Source: Candidatus Apopatosoma intestinale
GTDB lineage: Bacteria > Bacillota > Clostridia > Oscillospirales > CAG-272
Length of the DNA: 64,000 nt
Assembly: GCA_003524145.1 (NCBI GenBank)
Contig: DODZ01000020.1
Span: forward strand, 18,094-82,093
Reading direction: 5' to 3'
Shown here piece after piece: positions 8,986 to 17,652 of the stretch (its first letter is position 1; each line of letters starts with the position of its first letter). A program made the position numbers and the translations under genes. The notes below the pieces were generated by a model. The model was given only the letters and a program-made list of their open reading frames with translations. It made no database searches and was not told the DNA's origin.

Positions 8986-11220
8986 ATGAACTTCAGAGAA
9001 TTTGACCTTGGCGGCAAAAAGCTGAGAATATCGGCTTTTTCGGATAATGCCGTCAGAATCAGAATCAGCAGCGACTTCAAGCCGACGTACTTTGAGAGAT
9101 ACGGAATTTACAATGAGCCCGATGAAAACGCGGGCGAACTGCTCACAAACGGCATAAAGGCGGGCGACCTTGCCGTCACATACGAAAACGGCGTTATAAC
9201 GATGAAAAGCCCGCGTTTCGAGCGCACGATAAGCCTTGACAACAGCGCTGTGGCGGAAAAATCAAAGCTCTTTAACGAGAAGCTCACGGATTTCCGTCCC
9301 GAGAGAAAGAAGATAGTCGGCGACACATCTGAGGACGAGCCTATCGAATATGTAAACTTCGAGAAAGACCCGAAATATATCACTGTAAGAACCGATGGCG
9401 AGATTTTTTACGGTCTCGGCGAAAGCAATACGGACAGAATCGTGCTCAACGGCAGAACATACCTCGAGAGAGTAATCTATGTGCGCTCCGAGATAGTCAT
9501 TCCTTTTCTTATGACAAAAGCGGGCTACGGTATACTCTGCAATTCCACGATATGGCACGGCGTAGATGTCTGCGACGAAAACAAAAACGAGATATGCTGG
9601 TTTTTGCCCGACGGCGATATAGATTTTTATCTCTTCGCCGGCGACAATCTGAAGGCGATACTCGAGCGCTTTACTTATGTTACGGGCAGACCGATGGTTC
9701 TCCCGAAATGGGGCTATGGGCTTACATTCATCGACCAGTATTTTGCCGACCAGTTTGAGGTCATGCACAATGCGGAGAAATTCCGCGAAAAGAAAATACC
9801 CTGCGATACCTTCAGCCTTGAGCCCGGATGGATGGGCGGATACGATTTCAGCACGCAGAAGAAATGGTATACCCAGCGCTTCTATATCTGCGACTGGATG
9901 CGGCGCACCGATGAGGAGTTTGCGGCTCATACGCCACGCGAGCGCCAGTTTACCACGGCACTGAACAGATACGGCTTCAAATTGCTGCTTTGGCTCTGCT
10001 GTAAATACGACTTCACGGCAAATCAGGAAAACCGCGCGGGAAATCCCGCGGATTTCGGCATAGAGCCTTGGTATAAGCATCTCAAATCATTTGTATGCGA
10101 TGGGGCTTCGGGCTTCAAAATGGATCCGTGCAAGGTCGTAGACACGGCAACAGAGACGCGCGTCTATGCCAACGGCGAGGGAGAGCCTTATATGCACAGC
10201 CTGCAATGTACGCTTTACGGCAAGGAAATGTACGAGGGCTACAGCGAATATACGGGTCTGCGCCCGATGCATCATATGAGCGGCGGCTATACGAGCATGT
10301 CGCGCTACAGCGCAACCACTACGGGCGATTCCGGAGGCAAGCATAAGACTCTTGTCTGGATACTCAACAGCGGTCTCTCCGGCATGTCGAACATAACCTG
10401 CGATATGGATATTTTCGCAAAGCACACGATACATTACTGCTTCTTTACGGCTTGGTGTCAGCTCAACAGCTGGTCTGGCTACAGCCATCCGTGGTGGGCA
10501 GGTGACGAGCTTGAGGCTATCTTTACTTTCTATGATAAGCTCAGATACCGTCTGCTCCCGTATATCTATTCCGCGGCGATAGAATCGCATATCAGCGGCA
10601 CTCCGGTTGTCCGTGCCATGCCGCTGGAATTTGAGGACAAGGCACTCGTGAATGCAACCTGCGAGTATATGTTCGGCGACAGTATGCTCGTCGGCTCATT
10701 CTCCGATACGATATATCTGCCGGAGGGCGAGGTGTGGATAAACGCATGGAACGGCGAGCTTTTATCCGGCGGCAGAGAAGTGAATATCGATGTTCCCGAA
10801 AACAGAGGCGGTCCGCTCTATATCAGAGGCGGAGCGATAATTCCGACACAGGCTGAAAAGCAGTTTACCGATTGCAAGGATGACGAGCATCTCACTCTCG
10901 AGATTTATCCCGTTGAGGCTTGCAATACGGCTTATACACTCTATGAGGACGATGGCAGAACGCAGGCTTATCTTGCGGGCGAACGCGCAAAAACAGAGTT
11001 TACGCTCCGCATGATCTGCGGCAAGGCTATACTTACCATAGGCAGGCGCGAAGGTTCCTTTGACGGCATGGCAGCGGAGAGAAGCTACGGCGTGAAGGCT
11101 TATGCTGTCGCTGCCCCGAAGGCAGTTTACGTTGACGGAAAGGCTGCCCATTTCACTTATGCCGATGGCTTTGTTTCATTTGAAGCAGGCACGGCAAGCG
11201 AAGCTGTGATAGAATTTTAA
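8986..11220 (+). CDS. GH31 alpha-glucosidase/alpha-xylosidase family protein
   Basis: A 744-residue family GH31 glycoside hydrolase. The N-terminal beta-sandwich is followed by the barrel with LPKWGYGLTFIDQYF, the catalytic nucleophile Asp380 in FKMDPCK and the proposed acid/base Asp448 in TTGDSGG, then GYSHPWWAGD. No signal peptide, so probably cytosolic. I start at ATG 8986 because TCGGAGGA lies 5 bases upstream; an in-frame start at 8899 would lie inside the lipoprotein gene. It probably hydrolyses alpha-linked glucose or xylose from oligosaccharides; the linkage cannot be read. It belongs to the same transcription unit as the GH13 and lipoprotein genes. Confidence 0.87.
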   Translation: MNFREFDLGGKKLRISAFSDNAVRIRISSDFKPTYFERYGIYNEPDENAGELLTNGIKAGDLAVTYENGVITMKSPRFERTISLDNSAVAEKSKLFNEKLTDFRPERKKIVGDTSEDEPIEYVNFEKDPKYITVRTDGEIFYGLGESNTDRIVLNGRTYLERVIYVRSEIVIPFLMTKAGYGILCNSTIWHGVDVCDENKNEICWFLPDGDIDFYLFAGDNLKAILERFTYVTGRPMVLPKWGYGLTFIDQYFADQFEVMHNAEKFREKKIPCDTFSLEPGWMGGYDFSTQKKWYTQRFYICDWMRRTDEEFAAHTPRERQFTTALNRYGFKLLLWLCCKYDFTANQENRAGNPADFGIEPWYKHLKSFVCDGASGFKMDPCKVVDTATETRVYANGEGEPYMHSLQCTLYGKEMYEGYSEYTGLRPMHHMSGGYTSMSRYSATTTGDSGGKHKTLVWILNSGLSGMSNITCDMDIFAKHTIHYCFFTAWCQLNSWSGYSHPWWAGDELEAIFTFYDKLRYRLLPYIYSAAIESHISGTPVVRAMPLEFEDKALVNATCEYMFGDSMLVGSFSDTIYLPEGEVWINAWNGELLSGGREVNIDVPENRGGPLYIRGGAIIPTQAEKQFTDCKDDEHLTLEIYPVEACNTAYTLYEDDGRTQAYLAGERAKTEFTLRMICGKAILTIGRREGSFDGMAAERSYGVKAYAVAAPKAVYVDGKAAHFTYADGFVSFEAGTASEAVIEF

Positions 11221-11241
11221 AAAATTAAAGGGGATATGATA

Positions 11242-12546
11242 ATGGAACTTATTTCAAGACCCGAGTATGACAGATTTACTGCGGCAGACAGAGAAAAAAG
11301 ACTGCAGTGGTTTAAAGAAGCGCGTTTTGGTATGTTTATTCATTACAGCCTTTTCTCTCAGCATGAAACAGGTGAATGGTGCATGTATCAGCAGGACTAT
11401 ACCAAGGCGGAATATGAAGAATTTGCAAAGGTGTTCGCTCCGAAGGAAGGCTGTGCCGACGAATGGTGTGCTCTCGCAAAGAAGGCGGGCGCAAAATATG
11501 CGGTACTCACAACACGTCATCATGAGGGCTTTTCTCTCTGGAAATCCGATGTGAATCCGTATAATTCATATAATTATTGCGGTCGTGATATAGTTCGCGA
11601 ATTTGTTGATGCCTGCCGTAAATACGGTTTGCGTATAGGACTTTATTCATCGCTTATGGACTGGCATCATCCCGATGGCTGGCGTTGCGCTTTCGACCCG
11701 GAGGCAAGAAGAAGATTTCTTGATTATATCGAGGCTCTCAATGTGGAGCTTCTCTCAAACTACGGCAAGATAGACATTCTCTGGTATGATATGCCTTACC
11801 CCATGACAAGCAGTGAGGGTTGGGATTCCGTAAACCGCAACTACAGATTGCGGAAGCTCCAGCCCGACATCCTGATAAACAACAGAAGCAAGATGCAGGA
11901 GGATTTTCTCACTCCGGAGGAGAGAGTAAATCCTGCCGACGGCGCATATTGGGAAGCGTGCATGACCTTCAACGGAATTTCATGGGGATATCTTGATGCG
12001 GAGCAGGTAAAGCCATATTCATATACGCCCCAGCAGATAATCCGTATGCTCAATACCGCTACGGCAGGAGGCGGAAACCTTCTGCTCAATATCGGACCGA
12101 AGGCAGACGGAAGCATTCCGGAGGAAGCCGTGAAGCCGCTTGAGATTGTAGGTGCATGGCTTGCGGAAAACGGTGAGGCTGTTTACGGAGAAAAAGCAAT
12201 TGTGGGCAGTAATATTGGCGGATGCGCTCTGAATGTACCCAGCGCAAGCCCCGATTGTACGAAAATTTACCTCTGGAACAGAATATGGAAGAGCGGAGAG
12301 CTTCGTCTCGGCGGTTATATGGACGCTCCGAGGACGATTACGGCTCTCGCAACGGGAGAAAAGATAGATTTTGAGATGGACGGACACCGAATCATACTGA
12401 AAAATCTTCCCGAAAAATCTTTTGACAGGCATGCAAATATTGCTGTCATAAAGCTGGAGTTTGATAAGAGCCCGCGTTGCCGCAGCGGCAGCTACTATCC
12501 GCAGATGCGTGGCGGAGAAAATGTAGCGGGCGATTTGGTGCAGTGA
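11242..12546 (+). CDS. GH29 alpha-L-fucosidase family protein
   Basis: A 434-residue protein with the GH29 signature order: WFKEARFGMFIHYS near residue 15, AGAKYAVLTTRHHEGF near 80, GLRIGLYSSLMDWHHPD, and IDILWYDMPYPM where Asp183 sits at the nucleophile position. The Gly that commonly follows this Asp is Met here. No signal peptide, so it would act on imported fucosides. The AAGGGG ribosome binding site is 8 bases before ATG 11242; the ATG at 11236 is only 2 bases away from it and is less likely. It lies in the glycosidase run, directly before an iron-sulfur protein gene. Confidence 0.83.
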   Translation: MELISRPEYDRFTAADREKRLQWFKEARFGMFIHYSLFSQHETGEWCMYQQDYTKAEYEEFAKVFAPKEGCADEWCALAKKAGAKYAVLTTRHHEGFSLWKSDVNPYNSYNYCGRDIVREFVDACRKYGLRIGLYSSLMDWHHPDGWRCAFDPEARRRFLDYIEALNVELLSNYGKIDILWYDMPYPMTSSEGWDSVNRNYRLRKLQPDILINNRSKMQEDFLTPEERVNPADGAYWEACMTFNGISWGYLDAEQVKPYSYTPQQIIRMLNTATAGGGNLLLNIGPKADGSIPEEAVKPLEIVGAWLAENGEAVYGEKAIVGSNIGGCALNVPSASPDCTKIYLWNRIWKSGELRLGGYMDAPRTITALATGEKIDFEMDGHRIILKNLPEKSFDRHANIAVIKLEFDKSPRCRSGSYYPQMRGGENVAGDLVQ

Positions 12547-12547
12547 T

Positions 12548-13222
12548 ATGTTTGAAGCCGAAATAGAAAAACTGCTCACAGAAAAGGGAGCAAGTCTGGT
12601 AGGCTTCTCGGCGCTCGGCGAAAGCTTCTGCGATATGTATCCGCAATACGGCTATGCCGTTACGATAGTGCGGAAGCTTGCCGATGCCGTGGTGGAAACG
12701 ATAAACGGCAGACCTACGATGTCGTATTTTCAGCATTACCGCATAACGAACACAAAGCTCGATTTGCTCGCGCTTGATGCGATGGATTTTATCGAGAGCA
12801 TGGGTTATCATGCACTTCCTATCGCCGCATCGCAGAGCACTAACGATAAAAAAGAGGAATATCGCGGTATTTTTCCGCATAAGACCGGTGCGGTACTTTC
12901 GGGACTCGGCTTCATCGGAAAAAACGGATTGCTGATAACCCCGCAGTTCGGCTCAAAGGTTCGGCTTGCCACGGTACTTACCGATATGCCGCTCGAAAGC
13001 AAAAGGGAAATACTTGAATGCCTTTGCGGCAGCTGTACAATATGTCGCGATGCCTGTCCCGCAGGCGCAATCTCGGGCGAAATCTATGTCCCCGGTGCGC
13101 CGCGCGATACGATTTTTGATGCGAGGAAATGCTCGGAGCATATGAAAACCTACAAGGACATAGGCAGAGGCGCGGTTTGCGGGATATGCATGAGCGTCTG
13201 CCCGTATAACAAATGTAAATGA
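12548..13222 (+). CDS. QueG-like 4Fe-4S protein (epoxyqueuosine reductase-related)
   Basis: A 224-residue protein resembling the short epoxyqueuosine-reductase-like ferredoxin family: GLGFIGKNGLLITPQFGSKVRLATVLTD in the middle and two iron-sulfur cysteine clusters at the C-terminus, CGSCTICRDACP and CGICMSVCPYNKC. True QueG is about 350-400 residues with an extra C-terminal repeat domain that is absent here, so I do not assign queuosine function. The ATG is 1 base after the fucosidase stop, so the two are co-transcribed. The strong terminator follows immediately. Confidence 0.75.
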   Translation: MFEAEIEKLLTEKGASLVGFSALGESFCDMYPQYGYAVTIVRKLADAVVETINGRPTMSYFQHYRITNTKLDLLALDAMDFIESMGYHALPIAASQSTNDKKEEYRGIFPHKTGAVLSGLGFIGKNGLLITPQFGSKVRLATVLTDMPLESKREILECLCGSCTICRDACPAGAISGEIYVPGAPRDTIFDARKCSEHMKTYKDIGRGAVCGICMSVCPYNKCK

Positions 13223-13230
13223 TAAAAAAA

Positions 13231-13273
13231 CCTCCCGCTGTCACGCTTGCGCGACAGCGGGAGGTTTTTTTTT
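13231..13273. terminator. bidirectional intrinsic terminator
   Basis: A perfect 12-bp stem (CCTCCCGCTGTC with GACAGCGGGAGG), flanked by seven A on the left and nine T on the right. It works in both directions: for the + strand glycosidase run ending at 13222 and for the - strand peptidase gene ending at 13317. Confidence 0.93.
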
Positions 13274-13286
13274 CGACAGACTGAGA

Positions 13287-13311
13287 CAGCCATCGGATTT
13301 GCCGATGGCTG
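13287..13311. repeat. perfect 10-bp inverted repeat
   Basis: CAGCCATCGG and CCGATGGCTG are separated by 5 bases, just past the stop of the - strand peptidase. There is no adjacent T-run, so it is a 3' hairpin that may protect the mRNA end rather than terminate by itself. Confidence 0.7.
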
Positions 13312-13316
13312 CTGTT

Positions 13317-14753
13317 TTATCCTCTTGTGATTTTTATACGCATTTCGGCACCGGGCTCATCGAGAACCTCTGCCTTGAGCTTCCAGCTTTTTGAAACGCC
13401 GTCGGGGAAGCGGTTCAGCGAATAAGAGCCGGATGCGGCGCCGCAATAGAGCGAAGAATCAAAAATTGCCGTTTGAGGATCGTCGGATTTATAGAAAAAC
13501 GGATCGGAGGGTGTATCTTTTACATCATAGCAGGGACCGTATTTCACAAAATTGCCGTTTTCGTCCGTTATTTTCGCAAATGCGTTGCGAATGCGGATGG
13601 CGTTTCCGAGATCATGGCGCGGCATGCCGTTAGGACGGTTAGACGAGACGCATTGCGCCTTTGTAAACCATTCGCGGTTAATCTTTTCATCCACGAGCCA
13701 GAAAACTACGCCGCCTTTTGACTCGCCCGGGGTGAGTGCTTCCTCAAATCCCTCCTTGAGCCTTATTTCACAGAGGAAATATTCATCCGGATCGGGCGTG
13801 GGCACCTTGAGTATCTGATATTTGCCGGAGCAGGTGGAATGGAGCGTGTAAACGCCGTCATACGTTGCCTCCACTTCATCAGCCCAACCGAGATAATAGC
13901 GCTGATACGGGTCGATATAGGCGGGGCGCGTGCCTCCCGCGAGGTGATTTCCGCAGGACATGAGCGAGAAATTCAGCGGGAGCGGCCAACCGAAAACATA
14001 ATCTGCGGGCGGAGTATAGCGGCAGTACATATCCTGCGCGCCGACATTGTGTGCCAGCTCATGCGCGGGCGTGCCGATGGTAACAGGACCTTTTCCGCTG
14101 TGTTCGCCGACATTTGAAATGCGGACAACCTTTACACCGCCGCGCATTTCCACCTCTGTGGGCTGGCTTGTTCCGTGAACCATATAGCGATGTGTCGGAA
14201 GCGGCGCATTCTCGTAGTCCGGAGCCGTATATTCCGGATCGGCTTTTGTTGTGGCATGGTCAAAGCCCGCATTGAGTATGATTATCGCAAGCTCATCGGG
14301 CGTTATGGTGCCGTCGCCGTTTTTATCGTATTTGGCAAAATCTATGTAGGGGTCGCAGGCGGCAACTATATCATGAATAGCCTTTGCGGCGGCACTGCCG
14401 TTGTCATATCCCTCCAGATTGCGCAGTGCCGCGGGGTGGTTCAGCTTTACGGTTACGGCAAGCACGCCTTCCGGAGCATTTTCGCACTGCGGATGGTCGA
14501 TATGTACGGGATAGAACCAGAATTTGCCCTGTGTCATTTCCTTATAGAAGTCCATCATGGAGTGGCAGTTCTCACCGAAAAATCTGTCATAACAATCGGC
14601 GGGTTTTGTCATAGCCCACTGCTCGCCGTAGTAGGGCGAGGTTTTGTCTGTCAGAAGCTCGGGATGCTCGGGTGTATAATGGCTTATTCCTTCGCCGCTC
14701 GGGTCAAAGCTTGCTATGACGATGAGCAACGGAGCAGGTACGATAGGTTTCAT
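13317..14753 (-). CDS. M6-like zinc metallopeptidase with EF-hand, no signal peptide
   Basis: A 478-residue protein with the zinc motif HELAHNVGAQD at residues 231-241 (HExxHxxGxxD, as in the M6 immune-inhibitor-A family) and a canonical EF-hand loop D143-K-N-G-D-G-T-I-T-P-D-E154. The C-terminal part looks like the beta-sandwich of that family. M6 enzymes are normally secreted, but the start MKPIVPAPLLIVIASFDP is not a signal peptide. I chose ATG 14753 because AAAGGA lies 9 bases upstream and a consensus promoter is placed correctly for it; the frame remains open to 14864, which would begin upstream of the promoter. A small hairpin (CCTTT-TCGG-AAAGG) covers the ribosome binding site. Confidence 0.78.
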   Translation of the reverse strand: MKPIVPAPLLIVIASFDPSGEGISHYTPEHPELLTDKTSPYYGEQWAMTKPADCYDRFFGENCHSMMDFYKEMTQGKFWFYPVHIDHPQCENAPEGVLAVTVKLNHPAALRNLEGYDNGSAAAKAIHDIVAACDPYIDFAKYDKNGDGTITPDELAIIILNAGFDHATTKADPEYTAPDYENAPLPTHRYMVHGTSQPTEVEMRGGVKVVRISNVGEHSGKGPVTIGTPAHELAHNVGAQDMYCRYTPPADYVFGWPLPLNFSLMSCGNHLAGGTRPAYIDPYQRYYLGWADEVEATYDGVYTLHSTCSGKYQILKVPTPDPDEYFLCEIRLKEGFEEALTPGESKGGVVFWLVDEKINREWFTKAQCVSSNRPNGMPRHDLGNAIRIRNAFAKITDENGNFVKYGPCYDVKDTPSDPFFYKSDDPQTAIFDSSLYCGAASGSYSLNRFPDGVSKSWKLKAEVLDEPGAEMRIKITRG

Positions 14754-14802
14754 AACAAATATTCCTTTCCGAAAAGGGAAAATATCCTTTTTACAGTCAG
14801 TA

Positions 14803-14831
14803 ATTTTAGCACACAAAGCCTGCCGTGTCAA
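14803..14831 (-). promoter_or_regulatory. sigma-A promoter for the M6-like peptidase
   Basis: On the - strand TTGACA (14826-14831), a 17-bp spacer and TAAAAT (14803-14808). The predicted transcript starts about 40 bases before the chosen ATG. Confidence 0.75.
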
Positions 14832-14891
14832 TAGCGCGGAAATTTTTTCTTCAAAAATCGGCAAAAGGCGGTGTTGCCACGGAGAAAAATA

Positions 14892-14920
14892 TTGACTTTA
14901 CGGAGCTTTTGCGATATACT
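14892..14920 (+). promoter_or_regulatory. sigma-A promoter, divergent
   Basis: TTGACT (14892-14897), 17-bp spacer, TATACT (14915-14920). It sits back to back with the - strand promoter and points at the 25-codon ORF and the DMT transporter gene. The 329-bp gap 14754-15082 holds these two promoters and the short ORF. Confidence 0.75.
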
Positions 14921-14943
14921 GTATAAAAAGAAGGAGGGTGAAA

Positions 14944-15021
14944 ATGGAGATTTTTTATGATTCATTCCGATTTATTTTTGAAGTGGCCGAATTTTTTTGC
15001 AAATGCGAAGGTGCTCCGTGA
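14944..15021 (+). CDS. short Phe-rich ORF, possible leader peptide (25 aa)
   Basis: ATG 14944 follows AAGGAGGG by 5 bases, itself just downstream of a good promoter, so translation is plausible. The 25-residue product has six Phe and one Tyr (MEIFYDSFRFIFEVAEFF then CKCEGAP). The downstream DMT transporter starts 61 bp after its stop. I see no clear terminator/antiterminator pair between them, so attenuation is only an idea. It may alternatively be a small membrane-interacting peptide or a chance ORF behind a strong start site. Confidence 0.45.
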   Translation: MEIFYDSFRFIFEVAEFFCKCEGAP

Positions 15022-15082
15022 TTTTTGCGATGATTCGATTTTTCAGATAAACATTACAAAATTCAAGGAGATTTAATAGATT

Positions 15083-16000
15083 ATGTGGTTTTGGCTTTCA
15101 ATTGTAACGATACTCTTCTGGAGCGGCTCGGATGTTTTTTCCAAGATGGGCTCTAAGGAAAACGATAAACTCAGCCATTGGAAAATGGTATTTTTCGTAG
15201 GACTTGTAATGGGCATTCATGCCGTTGTCCTGCTGATAACAGGTGCAGAATTTAAGCTCGCCGATATCATAACATATCTGCCCGCTTCGTTCCTTTATAT
15301 TCTTTCGATGATACTCGGCTATGTCGGGCTTCGTTATATCATGCTTTCGGTTTCTTCGCCGATATGCAATTCCTCGGGCGCTCTCGCCTGTGTGCTTCTG
15401 ATGGTAGTGCTGAAGGAATTTCCGGAAAATCCGCTTCAGTATGTCGGTCTTGTGCTTGTCTGTGTAGGTGTTGTGGCGCTCGCCATTCTCGAACAGAAGA
15501 AGGATAAAGAAGCTCGCGAGAGACTCAGCGAAGAAGAAAAGAAAAAGTATTCAAAGGGTTTCATCGCCGTAATGTTTCCGATATTCTATTGTATAATAGA
15601 TGCGCTCGGTACATTTGTGGACGGATATCTGCTCGGTGATTATGAGGGCATGCCCGCAAAAATAGAAGAGACAGCAGGGCTTATCGCATATGAACTGACA
15701 TTCCTGCTTATGGCAGTATTTGCTTTTATTTATGTTGTGGCTATCCGCCGCGAGAAAATCTCGTTCTCCGGCGAGAAGCCGAAGATTGCAGCCGCAGTCT
15801 GCGAAACGGCAGGTCAGGTTGCATATACTTATGCTATAGCGGCAAATTCCGTGGTTGCCGCGCCCATGATATCGACATACTGCGTATTTTCGCTTATCTG
15901 GGCAAGAATATTACTGAAGGAGAAGCTTACAAAGGCGCAGTATCTTGTGCTTGCCATAGCCTTGGCGGGTATACTGATACTCGGCGTTTTTGATGCATGA
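15083..16000 (+). CDS. DMT-superfamily (EamA-type) transporter
   Basis: A 305-residue, very hydrophobic protein with about ten membrane helices in two EamA-like halves separated by a charged loop (EQKKDKEARERLSEEEKKKY near residue 145). The family exports or imports small metabolites such as amino acids, nucleosides or sugars; the substrate cannot be read. AAGGAG lies 12 bases upstream of the ATG. The gene overlaps the start of cysE, so the three genes to 17562 are probably one operon. Confidence 0.85.
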   Translation: MWFWLSIVTILFWSGSDVFSKMGSKENDKLSHWKMVFFVGLVMGIHAVVLLITGAEFKLADIITYLPASFLYILSMILGYVGLRYIMLSVSSPICNSSGALACVLLMVVLKEFPENPLQYVGLVLVCVGVVALAILEQKKDKEARERLSEEEKKKYSKGFIAVMFPIFYCIIDALGTFVDGYLLGDYEGMPAKIEETAGLIAYELTFLLMAVFAFIYVVAIRREKISFSGEKPKIAAAVCETAGQVAYTYAIAANSVVAAPMISTYCVFSLIWARILLKEKLTKAQYLVLAIALAGILILGVFDA

Positions 16001-16895
16001 TTTTATGGAGAAAAACGAAACCGGCTTTCTTTGCGAGGTGGCGGAGAGGCTCGGAAATATCAGAAAAGAAAATACCGACATCTTTGATTTTTCGGGCGCG
16101 TCACTGCCGGACAGAGATGCGGTGATTGATTTTATACATAGCCTGAAAAGGGTGCTTTTTCTCGGCTATTTCGGCGAAGCGTCGCACACGCGGGAAAGCG
16201 CCGGGAGGACAACGGAGCAGGGCATAAGGCATATTTACGAAACGCTGAAAAATCAGCTGTGCCTTGCCTTTCGCATGGAGCACAGGGATTGCAGATGCAG
16301 ATACGCTGCAGAGATAGCGGGGGATTTTATCTGCCGTATACCCGCGCTCGAGGAGGCTATGCTGCTTGATCTCGAGGCGGCGTTTGTCGGCGACCCTGCG
16401 GCAAAGAGCAAAAGCGAGATAATATGCTCTTATCCGGGTTTTCTCGCGATATTCGTATACCGTGCCGCACATATACTCTATGAGGCGGGCGTGCCTCTTA
16501 TTCCGAGAATAATGACGGAATATGCGCACAGCCGCACCGGTATAGACATAAACGCGGGTGCTACGATAGGAAGAAGCTTTTTCATAGACCACGGCACAGG
16601 CGTCGTAATAGGCGAAACGACCGTTATCGGAGATAATGTAAAGATATATCAGGGCGTGACGCTCGGTGCGCTTTCCACAAGGCTGGGGCGTAAGCTCGGC
16701 GGCAAAAAGCGTCATCCCACAATAGAAAACGATGTGACAATCTATTCGGGCGCGACAATCCTCGGCGGCGATACCGTTATAGGAGAGGGAAGCGTCATCG
16801 GCGGAAACGTATTTATAACGGAATCAGTGCCGAAAAACATGCGCGTATCAATGAAGGCGCCCGAGCTTGTTTACAAAGAGGGGAAGCATGAGTAA
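15993..16895 (+). CDS. cysE: serine O-acetyltransferase
   Basis: Acetylates serine with acetyl-CoA, the first step of cysteine synthesis. The 300-residue protein has the alpha-helical N-terminal domain and the hexapeptide beta-helix: GIDINAGATIGRSFFIDHGT, GVVIGETTVIGDNV and KRHPTIENDVTIYSGATILG. This longer form with an extended N-terminus matches the EpsC-like type of Bacillota and Bacteroidota. I use ATG 15993, which overlaps the end of the transporter gene by 8 bases; a TTG at 15990 and an ATG at 16005 are alternatives, and none has a strong ribosome binding site, suggesting coupling. Confidence 0.9.
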   Translation: MHDFMEKNETGFLCEVAERLGNIRKENTDIFDFSGASLPDRDAVIDFIHSLKRVLFLGYFGEASHTRESAGRTTEQGIRHIYETLKNQLCLAFRMEHRDCRCRYAAEIAGDFICRIPALEEAMLLDLEAAFVGDPAAKSKSEIICSYPGFLAIFVYRAAHILYEAGVPLIPRIMTEYAHSRTGIDINAGATIGRSFFIDHGTGVVIGETTVIGDNVKIYQGVTLGALSTRLGRKLGGKKRHPTIENDVTIYSGATILGGDTVIGEGSVIGGNVFITESVPKNMRVSMKAPELVYKEGKHE

Positions 16896-17562
16896 ATACA
16901 GGGCGGTTATTTTTGATCTCGACGGTACTTTGCTGAATACCATAGATGATCTCGCGGCGGGTGTAAACCATGTGCTTGCTTTGCACGGCTATCCGGTGCA
17001 CAGTGTGCCCGAGGTGCAGAGCATGGTCGGAAACGGAGTGGCACGGCTGATGGCGCTTGCCGTTCCCGAGGGAACGGCGGCGGAGGAGCAGAGCGCAATG
17101 CTCGCGGAATTTCGCGAATATTATTTCAGCCACAGCGAGGTTTATACAAAGCCGTATGACGGCATAGAGGAGCTGCTCGCGGGTCTGCAAAGCCGCGGGA
17201 TAAAGACTGCGGTGACATCCAATAAATTCGATGCCGCGGTAAAGAAGCTCTGCGATAAATATTTCGGTTCTCTCATCACCGTCGCCATAGGCGAGAGCGC
17301 GGACACGCCGAAAAAACCTGACCCGAAAATGGTGGAAAAGGCACTCGCACTTCTCGGCGTCGGTGCGGACGAGGCACTTTACGTCGGAGACTCGGAAGTC
17401 GATATAGTGACGGCGAAAAATGCCGGTCTTGCTTCCGTCAGCTGTACATGGGGCTTCAAATCGCGGGAATTTCTTATTTCCGAGAGGAAAAAAGTGCTCG
17501 GTAATGCCGACCCTCGCATGATGATAGACGAGCCGAGCGAACTTTTTTCGGCAATGGAATGA
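16888..17562 (+). CDS. gph: HAD-family phosphatase (phosphoglycolate phosphatase-like)
   Basis: A 224-residue HAD hydrolase with DLDGTLLNT (motif I, nucleophile Asp), TSNKFD (motif II), the motif III lysine in KKPDPKM and YVGDSEVDIVTA (motif IV). The small helical cap fits the Gph/PgmB-like subgroup; phosphoglycolate is the default guess for the substrate. GAGGGG precedes ATG 16888, which overlaps the cysE stop by 8 bases. It probably cleans up phosphorylated by-products. Confidence 0.83.
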   Translation: MSKYRAVIFDLDGTLLNTIDDLAAGVNHVLALHGYPVHSVPEVQSMVGNGVARLMALAVPEGTAAEEQSAMLAEFREYYFSHSEVYTKPYDGIEELLAGLQSRGIKTAVTSNKFDAAVKKLCDKYFGSLITVAIGESADTPKKPDPKMVEKALALLGVGADEALYVGDSEVDIVTAKNAGLASVSCTWGFKSREFLISERKKVLGNADPRMMIDEPSELFSAME

Positions 17563-17580
17563 GTTTTTACAAAATATCTA

Positions 17581-17609
17581 TTTACAAAATCGCATTTTTA
17601 GGGTAGAAT
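17581..17609 (+). promoter_or_regulatory. sigma-A promoter of the pyrH-polC operon
   Basis: TTTACA (17581-17586), 17-bp spacer, TAGAAT (17604-17609), giving a leader of about 37 bases before pyrH. It is the only clear promoter seen ahead of the eight-gene operon. Confidence 0.7.
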
Positions 17610-17652
17610 TAGACAGTAAAGTAAATTTCTGTACCCGAAGGAGAAAAACATC

